The notes below the pieces were generated by a model. The model was given only the letters and a program-made list of their open reading frames with translations. It was not told where the DNA came from and did no database searches. The position numbers were made by a program, and so were the translations under genes. DNA of 64,000 nt from NCBI GenBank assembly GCA_032719365.1, contig CM064861.1, forward strand, positions 79,232,863 through 79,296,862, given 5' to 3'. This DNA comes from Prinsepia uniflora. Its lineage: Eukaryota > Streptophyta > Magnoliopsida > Rosales > Rosaceae. The stretch's first letter is position 1. The number at the start of each line of letters is the position of its first letter. Of this stretch, positions 1-11,089 are shown in pieces.

Positions 1-77
1 AGACAAGCTATCGCACCAAATCAGTGGACAACATGAGAGAGAGACACGAAGATCGCAGAGCAAGTAGGTGATCTATC
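1..77 (-). pseudogene. Ty1/copia RNase H fragment, distal part
   Basis: Read on the minus strand, this stretch encodes a degraded copia RNase H segment resembling the family's DLxVSLSHV-type motif, with a stop and a frame shift. It continues the antisense copia fragment at 3040-3756; the LTR at 78-3039 sits between the two parts. It runs off the left edge of the window. The match is short, so the call rests mainly on its continuity with the neighbouring fragment. Confidence 0.5.
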
Positions 78-3039
78 TGATAGGACCCGTCCCAATACCA
101 CTGTATTACCGTGGGACATGCTTGCTTCTGTCTAACACCGCGTGTCAGACCAGGGATAAAATCGTCACCCGCTCGGGGTTAGCCAGAGTACGCCAGGATC
201 GGTGGTGGCATGTGATGTCTTGATCTCTATTACAGTCCACATCCGCTATGAACCTAAAAGGTATTAAAACCATAAAAGCTGTGAGTGGACAAAACAACTA
301 TTTAAAAAAATCATTTATCGAAAAGACATTTATACCCTTCACGTAAAAGCATGCATGCATCATAAAACAGTTATTTCAAATACTTTCTCAGAAGCAAGAC
401 GTATTGCTTCCCAAATCAAAACATAGTGAAAAATGCTTCTCAGTCGAAGACATTACCTCAGTAGGGTCTCATCCCAAAACCGAATCATACAGGGTCTCAG
501 CCCAAACTAGAAAACACGTACTAAGCCTCAGCCCAATAACCGAATCATAGAAAACAAGTACGGGGTCATAGTCCAAATCATAGAACATGTGGGAACACAT
601 CCCATCCTCATCTCAGTGTCAGTCACGATTCCAATCCTAGCACATGTGCAAATAGCTCATGACCGCTCAAAATCCTAGCATGTCGTCGTGAACACATCAC
701 CCGTCGCGACAATCACTAGATCATCATGGACGCACCACAAATCGATCTCAGAAGATAACATCGGCACTCTGAAGTCGAGCCTCTTTCTAGTATTAGAGCC
801 TCTAGCGGCTGCTCGACAACAGGTAGTTCATTGTGACCTCTCCAGAAGGAACACATCCGCAGTCCGGAGGCGAGTGTCACATCATCCGGGACTCAGACCT
901 GAATGTCATCATCGACCGGAACTCTAACCCGATCGTCCTGGACTCTAACCCGTAAATCATCAATAGGGCCACAAGCCCGAAATATCACCCAATTGGGTCA
1001 TAGCCCCAAAATCCAGTGTCCAACGACACTTCATATCCCAGGATTCCTCGAATCCTATCAAATCCAAAATTGGGTCTCATGCCCAAAATATTTTTCGTAA
1101 AACTCATAACTGTATCATAGCCCGACTTATCTCGCGTTTGACTATACTCTAAGTCAAACCACAAATCGACTGGGTCATACGCCCGAAAGATATTTCCAAA
1201 TATGAAAACCATTTCTCATTTCCAAAACACTTTCAAAATCACCCTTGACTTCAATCAAGTCAAGGTCGTTCAATTGGGACTCGTGCCCGAATCTCGATTT
1301 CAAGCATCTCCGTGAAATCCTCAAAAATTTTTAATTAGTTCCTCGGTTTCATGCATCGCCGTGAAACCTTCAAAATCGCATAATACACAAGCACGTAGTA
1401 TATTCAGTCGAAGCCCAAACATCATATAAAACAAAAATCTTGAACTACGTGCAATAACACATTTTCCTCTGAAAATGCCAAACAATTCATATTAAAATCA
1501 CATGCACTCATGGAATCTAAAATCGTGTTCATAAACACATATAAAACATTTATGCATGCATCATATTCATAAAACAAAGTCCACTCATAGATCGTCCATA
1601 CTGCGCTTCGATGCGCATACCATAAGCCTCTCCGGGCTAACCCGACCTCTCCAGGTCATCTGAACCTGTCCAAAACATACTGAAAGGTTACTACCAACTT
1701 AGACAAGTCCTAATCAAGAACCCCTAACATTCTCAGAAAAGTGAATGTGTTCCAGACACACTTCCCGAGGCTTTAAACCTCAATTAAACCAACCTAACGA
1801 TCTCCAGTTGACTTGAAACCCCTACCATTGGATTCGTATCATCAAAAGCTTTAAAATGGTCCTAGTCCCACCTCAAAATACGTGCCCGCGCGTCCCCACG
1901 TACGGGTCAAAGGTGGCTAGTCAAAAGTCAATGCTGACATCAGTAGTCAACGCTCACGTTATCATTGACGTCAGCAGTGATGTCATCACTGACATCTAAC
2001 ATTTAACACGTGTCTCAGACCTGACATAATGACGTCATCTGATGATGTCATCATCCCTATCCTCTATCTAGGTCAACCCGGTTCCTTGCAACCGGGTCAA
2101 CCCGATTCCTTGCAACCGGGTCACGTAGACCCACGGGCCCAACCCGGTCCGTTCTTCCATTTTCGACCACCATTTTCGAAGCCATTTTCTTCCAGCATGA
2201 TAGTCCAATCAACCCTAATCGATCTATGCTATCAAAACCTACAAAAAGAGCCCAGAAACTACCTGTTCAATTTGATCTTCATGGCCCAGTTTTCCAGTTC
2301 CCTGCCTGAACTGCTCTGTCGTTCTCCGCCTTCGATTCCAGTCCCAAATGACTTCGTACATCCACCAAAACAGAACCCAATCGTTAGAAACAGCCCCCAA
2401 CGTCCAAACCAAAAATTTGAATTTGAATTTAATAAGGGGGTTTTGGGTTTACAGTTCCTCCACCATCCATGGCGGTCCTGCCACCTCCCACAGCCTCTCT
2501 CAGTCCCTCACTCTTCCTCAGTCATTCTCAGGAGCCCTTAATTGACCCAGCAAGGGATGGGAGAATTTGGGTTTTGTGGGTTTCGGGTTCAAATGAAATA
2601 GATGAAGCAGTGGGTACATGTATGTGTGATAGGCAATGGATGAGTGACACTTATCACTCATCCATTGGGCCGGGAAAAATATCTGGGCCCCACAATAGGA
2701 CAAAAGACACTTGTCTCGTAAAACGTGCAATAATACCTCGAACCTTTCGTGACCCATAACATTCTCGTCGAATTTCCGATTTCAACGTGCTGCTTGTCTA
2801 CGGAATTGTATTGACTCAATCTACGTAACGGTCCTCGGTCCTCTTGCATTGGACCTCCTAGGTCAAAAGTCAACTTTTTTCCCTCGTCTAGGATCAAAAG
2901 TCAACTTTTTTCCCTCGTCTATGATCAAAATCGTAATTTCGCCCTAAACGTCCGATAATCGTCGTCTAATCCCCGATTAGCATCGCTAATCCTCGGTTTA
3001 ATCTAATTAAATTCCAAAATTTTGGGACGGGTCATTACA
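78..3039 (-). mobile_element. Solo LTR of a Tekay/Del-like Ty3/gypsy family
   Basis: The block starts TGATAGGACCCGTCCC and ends GGGACGGGTCATTACA (TG...CA on either strand). These ends match those of the intact gypsy element at 36636-46473, and its sense is the minus strand. There is no PBS, PPT or coding domain next to it, so it reads as a solo LTR. The five bases either side (CTATC and CATTG) do not match, so the duplication has decayed or the locus was rearranged. Many short GGGTC...GCCC inverted repeats lie between 460 and 1290, and a 14-bp-arm hairpin lies at 2634-2667. ORFs inside show no protein domain. Confidence 0.75.
2634..2667. repeat. Perfect stem-loop in LTR
   Basis: The arms CAATGGATGAGTGA (2634-2647) and TCACTCATCCATTG (2654-2667) are perfectly complementary around a 6-base loop. 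Related hairpins occur at the corresponding place in the LTRs ending at 21721, 39266 and 46473. Confidence 0.85.
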
Positions 3040-3756
3040 CATTGGACTTCACACGCTGCAAGAGCCAATGCGTGCACTCCGCCTCTGCAGAAGAATGAGA
3101 AAAAGTGGTGTACTTCTTGGCACCCCAGGAAATGTAGTTAGAACATAGGAAAACAATGTCTTCACAGGTGAAGCGACGAGTATTGGGGTCGCCCTCCCTA
3201 ATCAGCATCATAAAAAGCTTGGAGAATCAAAGAACCAGTCATGTAACAAAGACCAAGAGCAGAAGTACCATGAAGATAGCAAAGGATTCTCTTAACAACA
3301 ACCATGTGAACGTCAGTTGGGGCGTGCATGAACTAACATACGGTATTTGCATAAAAAATAATGTTGGGTCGACTAAAGGTAAGGTATTGTAAGGCACCCA
3401 CCACACGTCATTAAAAATGTAGGATTAGGAAGCAGTGTGCCATTAGTGACAAGCAACTTGACATCAGAAACAATTGGGGTAGCAACAGGACTACAATGAG
3501 ACATGCCAACTCAAGCCAAGATATCATTGGCATATTTGTGTTGATTGATGAACAAACCAATGTATTCGTACTGAACATGGAGACCAAGGAAATAGGAGAA
3601 AGCATGAAGATCATTCATCTCAAATCATGTCCTCACGGCCATCACCAAAGGAGAGATCGCATGAGGGTTGTTATCAGTCATAATGATGTCATCGACGTAC
3701 AGAAGAACAAGGACAATGGTAGCATGGTGGTGGATAAAAAACAAGGCAGAATCAAA
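3040..3756 (-). pseudogene. Antisense Ty1/copia reverse transcriptase-RNase H fragment
   Basis: On the minus strand the translation from 3756 downward shows the copia RT core: LLYVDDII (catalytic YVDD), followed by YFLGL, GLFINQHKYA, GMSHCSPVATP and the RNase H motif GDPNTRRFTCEDIVFL with SHSSAEAEC. Stops and shifts interrupt it. It continues at 1-77 beyond the inserted LTR. At 3756/3757 it meets the protease region of a second copia remnant in the opposite orientation. It is a dead fragment: gag, integrase and LTRs of this copy are not in the window. Confidence 0.85.
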
Positions 3757-4898
3757 GAGTGGCTGACATAGGAGCCACCAATCATATGACCTCATATGGT
3801 GCTCAACTTCAACAGGCTAAACCTCGTCCAACAAATTCAAATATCTCAGTAGGTAATGGGTATTTCTTACCTATAACTAGTGTTGGTTCTGTCACACTGC
3901 CAATTTCCTCACATGTCTTTAGTCTAAATGATGTGTTTCATGTTCCCAAATTGGTTCACAACCTTCTGTATGTCCATAAGTTCTATTTACAAAATAATTA
4001 TTAGATGGTGTTTAATGCATATTACCTTCATATACAAGACAAAATGGGGAGGTTCAATCACGAACCCCTAGTGTTGCTAGTCTGTTTCCCTTTCCCGTTT
4101 CACTCTTCCCTACATACAAACAGGTTTCAGCCAATTCTTCTTCTCTTAGTGGCACTGCTTACTTGAGACAGCATCTAAAGTCTTCTCTTTGGCCTCATTG
4201 ATTTGTTCATCCTTCTAATGTTGTTCTCAACTCAATGATGAATACAACTTAGATTTCTACTCAACCTAAATCTCCTTCTCATGTATGTGTTCCTTCAGGG
4301 CAAAGTTTATCGATTTCCATTTACTTCTTCTGATTCTAGGGCAACTGTGCCATTTTTCAAGATCCACTCAAATGTTTGGGGTCCCAATCCCTCTACTTCT
4401 ATACTTGGTTTTTTATTTTACATAGTGTTCATTGATGACTGTACACATTTCTATTGGATCTACCCACTACGTAATAAATTAGACTTTTACTCAGTGTTTG
4501 TTAAATTCTATACCTATATACTCAACTATTTTGATCACTCCATTAAAGTTTTTCAGAGTGATGTGTTGGTTTTAAGGGGATGGGGGGTGGAGGGGGAGGA
4601 TTTGTAAGTAAATCTATGATGGAGTTTTTAGATTCTAAGGGCGTACAACACCAGAAATCATGTCCATACACTCCACAGCAAAACAGTCTTGCAGAATGTA
4701 AACATAGGCATCTCATTGAAACTACAGTTTCTCTACTGAAAGCTGCATCCCTTCCTAGTTCTTTCTGGTTTTCATGCGTGTTCTGCAAAAAAACTTTCTT
4801 ATTAATTGAATGCCCTCTTCTATTCTCAATATGCAATCCCCTTTCTTCAGCTTGTTTGGGCATCATCCTAATCTATCTTCTCTAAGGATAATTGGTTG
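3757..4898 (+). pseudogene. Ty1/copia protease-integrase remnant
   Basis: The plus strand holds the copia protease region around 3759-4000: IGATNHMT (a D-x-GA-T-N-H type site in which the aspartate is replaced by I), ISVGNG, and VFHVPKLVHNLL. Part of the integrase core follows at 4281-4885: PFFKIHSNVWGP, FIDDCTHFYWIYPL, CPYTPQQNSLAE and HRHLIET. Several frame breaks separate these pieces. The integrase is cut at 4898 by a solo LTR and resumes at 7984 with the GGTTG target duplication. The copy is non-functional. Confidence 0.85.
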
Positions 4899-7800
4899 TG
4901 TCAGGACCCACCCCGGTTTCGCCCCGAAATCCGAGGTAAATCCCGCTCCCGTCTGACCTCCCCGACACAACACCCAAGTAAAAACTCACTCAAACCCAGT
5001 CAGACGCAGGAGTAAGTAACCAACATATCCCGAAGATATCGTTTACAGAGCATAGTACGAACATACAAGGAACTAAAAAAAACGACAATTTACACGCACA
5101 CGGAAGACTTATACTATTCCGGGATCCCTCACGTCACTTCTATGCCTCGGATACTGCCTCGATGTGAAGACCCCGCACTAGCTCCACAACCTGGAGGGCA
5201 AGTTAAAACAGAAGATGTGAGTGGACCATAATAACAGAAAGGTTTCTAAAACCATTTATCAAAAACCGAGTTTAACCCTCCGTTTTGAAAACTACATGCA
5301 TAACCACCAGTTGTTATCACAGTTATAAATCAATGTTCACAAACATCACAAAACATCATAAGAAACAGAAACACTATAAAACAGTTATGGAAAACATGGC
5401 ATGAGTATCAAAACCCGAAGCATAAACCATAAAACTCAAATCATCATTTCCCGATCAAACCTGCTGGACCTATCCGAGTCTTTAAACTCCCGAGTCTTTA
5501 AACTCAATCCAGGCCTTAATCATATCCGAGGCTTTAAACTCCCGAGTCTTTAAACTCAAGGCCTACGGGGGAAATCAATATATCCGAGTCTTTAAACTCC
5601 CGAGTCTTTAAACTCAATCCGGCCGGTCCCCCGTCACATATATCCGGGTCTTTAAACAAAATATCCAGATCCAGCAAATCCAATCCCAAAATCAGTTGAA
5701 AACCATTTACCAATCCACATCCAAACCCGAATCCGAAATCACTGGTCCGATACCCTTCCGGCATCCAGAACCGTCATTCCGAATCCAAATCCGGAATCCA
5801 CTTTCCAACCGTAAAATCCATATTCCGCTTTTCGAAAATCATTTAATCACCAAATCATGTTTCAAATCCCTTTGTAAGTAATCAAGCTAGTTATCCTTTA
5901 AAAATCCCAAAACCCTGGCATTTTACTCAGAAATCGACATTTCTCGTAAAACGTGCCAAATACCGTATTTTCTTGAAAAACGTGCAACCATGTAAAACCA
6001 ACCAAAACATATTCAATAAACATAGAATCATAACCAAAATCATAAAACAATCATAGAAAACAGTTATGCATGCTCGAGTTTAGAGAAAGGGTCCACTCAC
6101 AGTACTGAGCCCTACTCGCGTCCCGAACGTCCAACACGTTCCTCGGCTTCCTCGGGAAATCCCGATCCTGTTCACAATCACCTAAGTACGTCACTAACAC
6201 GTTCACGAAAGTTCACCTAAATTTCCTCAAAATTCCCCGAATCCTAAACGTAATAACCCGGGACCCTAAACCTTCACCCTCGCGGAACTAAACTCAAACG
6301 ACGTCCGCACAACCCGAAACCACTTCCATTGAACTCACCATAACTCCTAGACCAAAAACTATGTTGACCGTTTTCCCCATCGCCGCCGCACGGGCCCCAC
6401 GCGCCGCCCAAAGTGGCTGCGCGTGGCCCTCACGCGCCTGCTACAGTGCATCGGCTACCTCGAGCCAACCCGGTTCGCCACAGTCACCTGCAACTCAGAC
6501 CGGCGTCAGCGGTTCACCACCGTGCCTGCACTATTCCCTTCCCTTTCTTCACCAACAACATCGTCCTACTCTAGGCTACCTATTCCCGTACTTCACTCAC
6601 CTCGACTCACCCTAAAACTCGTCGACTGAAGCTTGAAACCAGACGGCCAAGCTCCCCTGTTTCACGATCCAGCCACTCCGATCACCCCCCATCGTGGTGG
6701 CAACACCAGACGGTTCCTAAGACTCTACTGAACCTCAACCAACCCTCCTAGACCTTCGACTCAGCCCCAATCGTCACGACTTGCCATTCGAACATCACGA
6801 CAAAACAGAGCACCAGAGTGCCTGCCGTCGTCTGAGCTCCGCCGTGTACACCCCCGTCACGGCGACCATCCTAGTCGACGCCTAGGACTCTCCTGAACCT
6901 CGCCCTGACCTCCAACTCCCTCGACTCTCACCCTAGACCCACGACTTTCACGTTGAATCTCAACGGGAAAATAGAGTATCGAAATGGGGACGAGGAAATT
7001 ACCTGCCTCCTGTTGCCGCCGTGAGCTCCTCCGGGGCTGGTCGACTCCACACAGCCCTCACGACACCACCGCGTTCTTAGTTGCACCGTACACGGCCACC
7101 GCACCACCACAAGCCCTCAGTCTTCTCTGTTTTTCTCCCTGAGTTCCTCCCTGGTTCCCGTGGCTCACACCTCACACACACACCCGCTGCACCTCTCAAC
7201 CACCTCACCAGCTTCCTCTCACTCTCCCGTCCCTCACTCACTCACCAGGACTCCTCAATAGCCACGATCACCCTTCCAATTCTCTCAATTTCCTCCCTCT
7301 GTTTCTCTCTGTGTGTCGAAGAACAAGAAGGCATAGCACGGGTGCACCCCAAATAATTGGGCCGTGAATGCACAGGATTCCACCAGAATCCTCTACACAC
7401 ATGCCACATGTCACAATCCACTCCCTTTCTCTCACACCTGGCCCAATCTCAGCCCTTCATTTCCTTTCTTCTGTGCACAAATCCCAATGTGCCACAAAGA
7501 CCAAAATACCCTTCTTTTTAATTCCTTTTTACGGTTTTGCCACTACCCTTCTAGACCCGTAACTAACACCCCGTAAGTCCGATGAATACATGCCGCCTGT
7601 CATCGAACTCAGGACGACGAGATCTACCTAACCATCCTAGGTCAACGTACCAAAACCTGATTCTACTAAAAGTCAACTCTTCCCCCTAATTTACCCAAAT
7701 TACAGTTAAGCCCTCAACCTTCCGAACATCACAACTTCCTCCTCGGATGTCGGAATCGGACGTGCCACCTGCCTATAGATTCGTGACGTCCTAAACTACG

Positions 7801-7983
7801 TCCTGATCACTAGTCAAAGTTCATCCGACCACCCGAACTAAAAGTCAACATTTTTGCCCGAACCAGGGGCAAAATCGTCATTCTACACTAATGACCTTGT
7901 CAGGATCAACTAACCACCGATTAACCTCACTAATCACACCTTAATCAGTCTACTAATCTCGGCTTCCGGGACGGGTTGTTACA
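4899..7983 (-). mobile_element. Solo LTR, Tekay-like, TSD GGTTG
   Basis: The 3,085-bp block starts TGTCAGGACCCACCCC and ends GGGACGGGTTGTTACA. The five bases before (4894-4898) and after (7984-7988) are both GGTTG, a clean target-site duplication. It interrupts a copia reading region that resumes exactly at 7984. No internal retroviral domains are present, so the element was reduced to one LTR by recombination between LTRs. A cluster of GAGTCTTTAAACTC units lies at 5475-5655. ORFs inside have no recognisable domain. Confidence 0.92.
5476..5660. repeat. GAGTCTTTAAACTC repeat cluster
   Basis: Six near-identical copies of the imperfect palindrome GAGTCTTTAAACTC, plus a partial GGGTCTTTAAAC, occur in pairs and singly with variable spacing inside the LTR. 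The same motif is clustered in the LTR at 11090-14448. Confidence 0.85.
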
Positions 7984-9224
7984 GGTTGTGCCTGTTATCT
8001 ATATCTTTGACCCTACACTCATAACAAGTTATACGCATGAACTATCCAATGTGTGTTTGTTGGCTACACACTATAAGGGTTTTCTTTGTTATGATCGCTC
8101 TAACAAACAAACTTATATCTCTAGACATGTTCTTTTTTATGAGACTCTATTTCCTTTTCAGATATCACTGTCTTCCGTCTCTCATTCTATCTCATCTACT
8201 TCACCCCCCCCCCCCTCTCACATTGTTTTGGAAATGTAATTCCATTAGTTGTACTTCAATATCAAATAGCTATTTTCCTTCTAGTTCAGCATCACAGGCA
8301 TAGGTTCCACTTGCTCCTTCTTCCACAGAGGTTGTTGCGGCTCTCAACCAAGGTTCCTTGATCTCCTCTTGCGATGCTAGCACTGATTCTGGCTCTTCCA
8401 TCAACGTGGTTCCCTATTATGATCATCAAGCTTCCTTCCTTAGTGCTCATTCAGTTGCTTCCACCAGTCCTAGTTCTCTTGATCTTCTGGTTCTCTCGCC
8501 TGCTCTTGCTTCCTCTTCATCTTATCACCCTATGGTCACACGAGCTAAGAATGGGATTTTTAAGCCTAGCAGGAACGATTACCTTGCCTTACACGCCAAG
8601 GCTTCTCCTTCTGGTTCTCTGGTTGAACCAACCTCTTATAAACGGGCTTTGCAGATTTCTAAGTGGCATCAGGCCATGAAAGACGAGTTTACTGCCCTTC
8701 ATCAACAAAAGACCTAGTCTCTTGTTCCTCTGCATGCTCATCGAGGTGTCATTGGATGTAAGTGGATTTTAAAACTTAAACGGAATGATGATGGTACAGT
8801 TGCTCGTCAAAAGGTCCATTTGGTTGCTAAGATGTATCTTCGGGAGGCTGGTGGTGATTATGATGAGACATTTCGCTCTATTTTCAAGCATATCACAATT
8901 CGTTTAGTTTTGGCCCTTGCTTCTCATTTTCGATGGGATTTTTTCCAGCTTGATGTGAAGAATGCATTTCTTCACGGGGTTTTTACTAATGAAGTTTACA
9001 TGGAACAACCTGCTGGTTTTTGGGATCCACACTTGCCTTCTCATTTGTGTTATCTTCAGAAGTCTCTCTACGATTTGAAGCAAGCTTCTCGTGTCTGGAA
9101 CGCCCGTTTTACCTCCTATATGCTTAAACTGAGATTTCATCAAATCACTGCCTGATTCAGCATTGTTCATTTGTCGTCAGTCTTCTGTCCTCTTGATTGT
9201 TTTACTATACATTGTTGACATCAT
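7984..9224 (+). pseudogene. Ty1/copia integrase end and reverse transcriptase remnant
   Basis: This continues the copia copy interrupted at 4898. Integrase C-terminal motif HYKGFLCYDRSNKQTYISRH lies near 8070-8130. The RT follows from about 8640, with WHQAMKDEFTAL, a TAG stop at about 8716, VIGCKWILKLKRN, FRWDFFQLDVKNAFLHG, VYMEQPAGF and SLYDLKQASRVWN. The catalytic YVDD position near 9205-9220 reads YIVD, so an aspartate is lost. The sequence then breaks abruptly at 9224 against a Cassandra-like LTR. RNase H is missing. A C-terminal tail that fits the same element reappears at 21722. Confidence 0.88.
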
Positions 9225-9511
9225 TGTGCCAAGACCTAACCTCCTAGCACAATATTGTTCACTTTGGGCTCAGCCATCACCGTTTTGTTTCTGAAAACTC
9301 ACGCGCAACTTCCCAGTAGGTCACCCATCTTGGGATTGCTCTAGGTCAATTTCGCTTAATTTCGGAGTTCTAACCAAACCTAAAGCCAGTGAGCTCCCAA
9401 AAGACCTCGCGTTAGGAAGATATGTCCCCACACATATAAGGCACTTCACTTTTCCCTCCCCGAGCAATGTGGGATTGATCATCGTTCTTCCCAAGAGACG
9501 GGTCTTACAAT
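9225..9511 (-). mobile_element. Cassandra-like TRIM LTR with 5S rRNA homology
   Basis: The 287-bp block has TG...CA ends and reads TGTAAGACCCG... on the minus strand. Its middle (9308-9372), reverse-complemented, matches the 3' half of plant 5S rRNA, including GGTGACCT...CTGGGAAGT and the GTTAAGC-like box C region. Cassandra is the known terminal-repeat retrotransposon in miniature whose LTRs carry 5S-derived sequence. The bases after 9511 fit its short internal region. The identification rests on motif recall, not on an alignment run. Confidence 0.72.
9308..9372 (-). other. 5S rRNA-derived segment within Cassandra-like LTR
   Basis: On the minus strand the order is AGAACTCCGAAATTAAGCG, a diverged AGAG-containing middle, then GATGGGTGACCT and CTGGGAAGT. 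This follows plant 5S rRNA from the box A/intermediate-element/box C promoter region to near its 3' end, with point changes. It is not a 5S gene: the 5' third is too diverged and it lies inside an LTR. Confidence 0.75.
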
Positions 9512-9580
9512 ACTCCTTATTTGGGCCCTAGCGTCTTTGCTAGCACACTTCCAGCCGGGGTCCAGGTTTGATACCAAACT
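9512..9580 (-). mobile_element. Cassandra-like internal region with PBS
   Basis: About 70 bp separate the LTR from a primer-binding-like site. On the minus strand TGGTATCAAACC resembles the initiator-Met tRNA site TGGTATCAGAGC. A 5' LTR is expected just to the right, but the sequence switches at 9581 to the LTR of an unrelated Tat-like element. The TRIM is therefore truncated at the PBS edge. Confidence 0.55.
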
Positions 9581-10483
9581 GAAATAAAATTAAGAAAAAT
9601 AAAAGTAACATAAATTAAGAACAAGAATTAAAAGAAAACTAATTAATAAGAAAATCTACAAGAAGTTAAAATGGTCCCCAAAAATGTCTCTCAAAATAGA
9701 GAAACAAAAGAACTAAACCAAGAACTAAAAACTAAGAGAAATGAAAGAAATGGAAAAATGAGACTAATGGGGCCTAATGGGGACACCCCAAATACATGAA
9801 ATGACCTCCTTATTTATAGAGGGAGTGCCACAATTATTTAAATAAAAATACAAAATAAAAATAAAAAAATAACAATAAACTAGTACATTAAGAAGTGATG
9901 GAAATGATGAATTTAGGGATGGGTTTTTGCTGTAAAGTGGCTGAAAAAGAGGTGCAGTGGGTCGGCAGCATGTGCTGGAAAGGCTGACAAAACTTTCGGC
10001 GTGCCCAGGCTGGAGAAGGATGAATATTTCGGCAAGCATGCGCTAGAAAGAGGGAGGACAGGTCGGTGCATGCACGCTGAAGAGCAGAAGACGAATTCGG
10101 AAAGCGCGCGCCGCACGGAAGGGAGAACGTTCAGTGAGAGTGCGCCGAATGCGGAAATTGGACTGACGCTGGGCGTGGGCTCGCAGGCTGGGCTTACGTG
10201 GGCCTGGCGGGCCGGAGTGTATTTGGGCTGCTGAAAGAAAATGAAAATTAATTAATTTATAACTTAATTAATATTTCCACCGAATTTCGTCCATAATTTC
10301 TTGGTTATAATTCCGATTGAGACGATTCTTTTTCCAAAATACTCTGAATTACAAACTTTATTTATTTAAACAAAAATATCACAAAATAAATTATTTTCTT
10401 TATTTATTTATTATTTTAATATTAAAAGTCAAGCATAAAGGGTATAAAATAATATAAAACAATGCTTATTTGAGGACCTATCA
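9581..10483 (-). mobile_element. Truncated 3' LTR of Tat/Ogre-type element
   Basis: This 903-bp block is nearly identical to 18158-19060, the outer half of the right LTR. It ends at 10483 with GGACCTATCA (the minus-strand LTR start is TGATAGGTCC). Directly to its right the minus strand reads TTTAAGTGTGGGGGTATT, the polypurine tract typical of Tat/Ogre elements. The inner part of this LTR, present in the right copy as 17152-18157, is missing at the Cassandra junction. Confidence 0.85.
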
Positions 10484-11089
10484 AATACCCCCACACTTAA
10501 ACTTTGCTAGTTCCTAGCAAATACTAAAACTAAACCACGAATTCAAAATAAATAAACCCTTAACCATTTGTCTCAATATTTCATTGTTATTATGGCATAA
10601 AAATATTTGACTTAAATCAATTAAGCATGTGGAATTCAAGAGTTAATACATGGTAACAAAATGTTTTAACAAGTAAGATAATGAGTAAATATGGTGAAAT
10701 GGATCTCTGCATGAATAAGATAAGTATGAATCAACTCACAAGGATATGCACTCATAAGTTCACTCAATTTGTGAGGGTTTGTGTTTGCACTCAAAATATG
10801 TGAGAAATACTCACATAATCGAAATGAAGTACTTTTGCAAAATCTCAAACAAACACCTCAAGATAAAAACAAAACATACTTGTGCAAATGAACCAAAACC
10901 ATAAGCTTACTCAAGTGATTAACTCAACTAATCAAAATTTACCATCTTAAGGATCATAAGGTATTTATAAAGGTTGTAATGGGGCTAAGTTTAGAGGCAA
11001 GGAAAATATAGGACAAGTGGTGCTCAATTCGTTCCAAGACTCAATAGACTCCCAAAACGTATCATAACTTCCCAACCTTAGTGCAATGA
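10484..11089 (-). mobile_element. Tat-type element internal region, left part with PPT
   Basis: The PPT sits at 10484-10501 (minus TTTAAGTGTGGGGGTATT). The rest is AT-rich with no ORF carrying a known domain. It is interrupted at 11090 by a solo LTR. Confidence 0.7.

Noticed and set aside
2029..2541. 170-codon plus ORF in the LTR at 78-3039
   Set aside because: Antisense to the LTR sense, repetitive Gln/Pro/Gly start and no domain.
9308..9372. A genuine 5S rRNA gene
   Set aside because: Only part of the 5S sequence is recognisable, it is diverged, and it lies inside a TG...CA LTR; it fits Cassandra instead.
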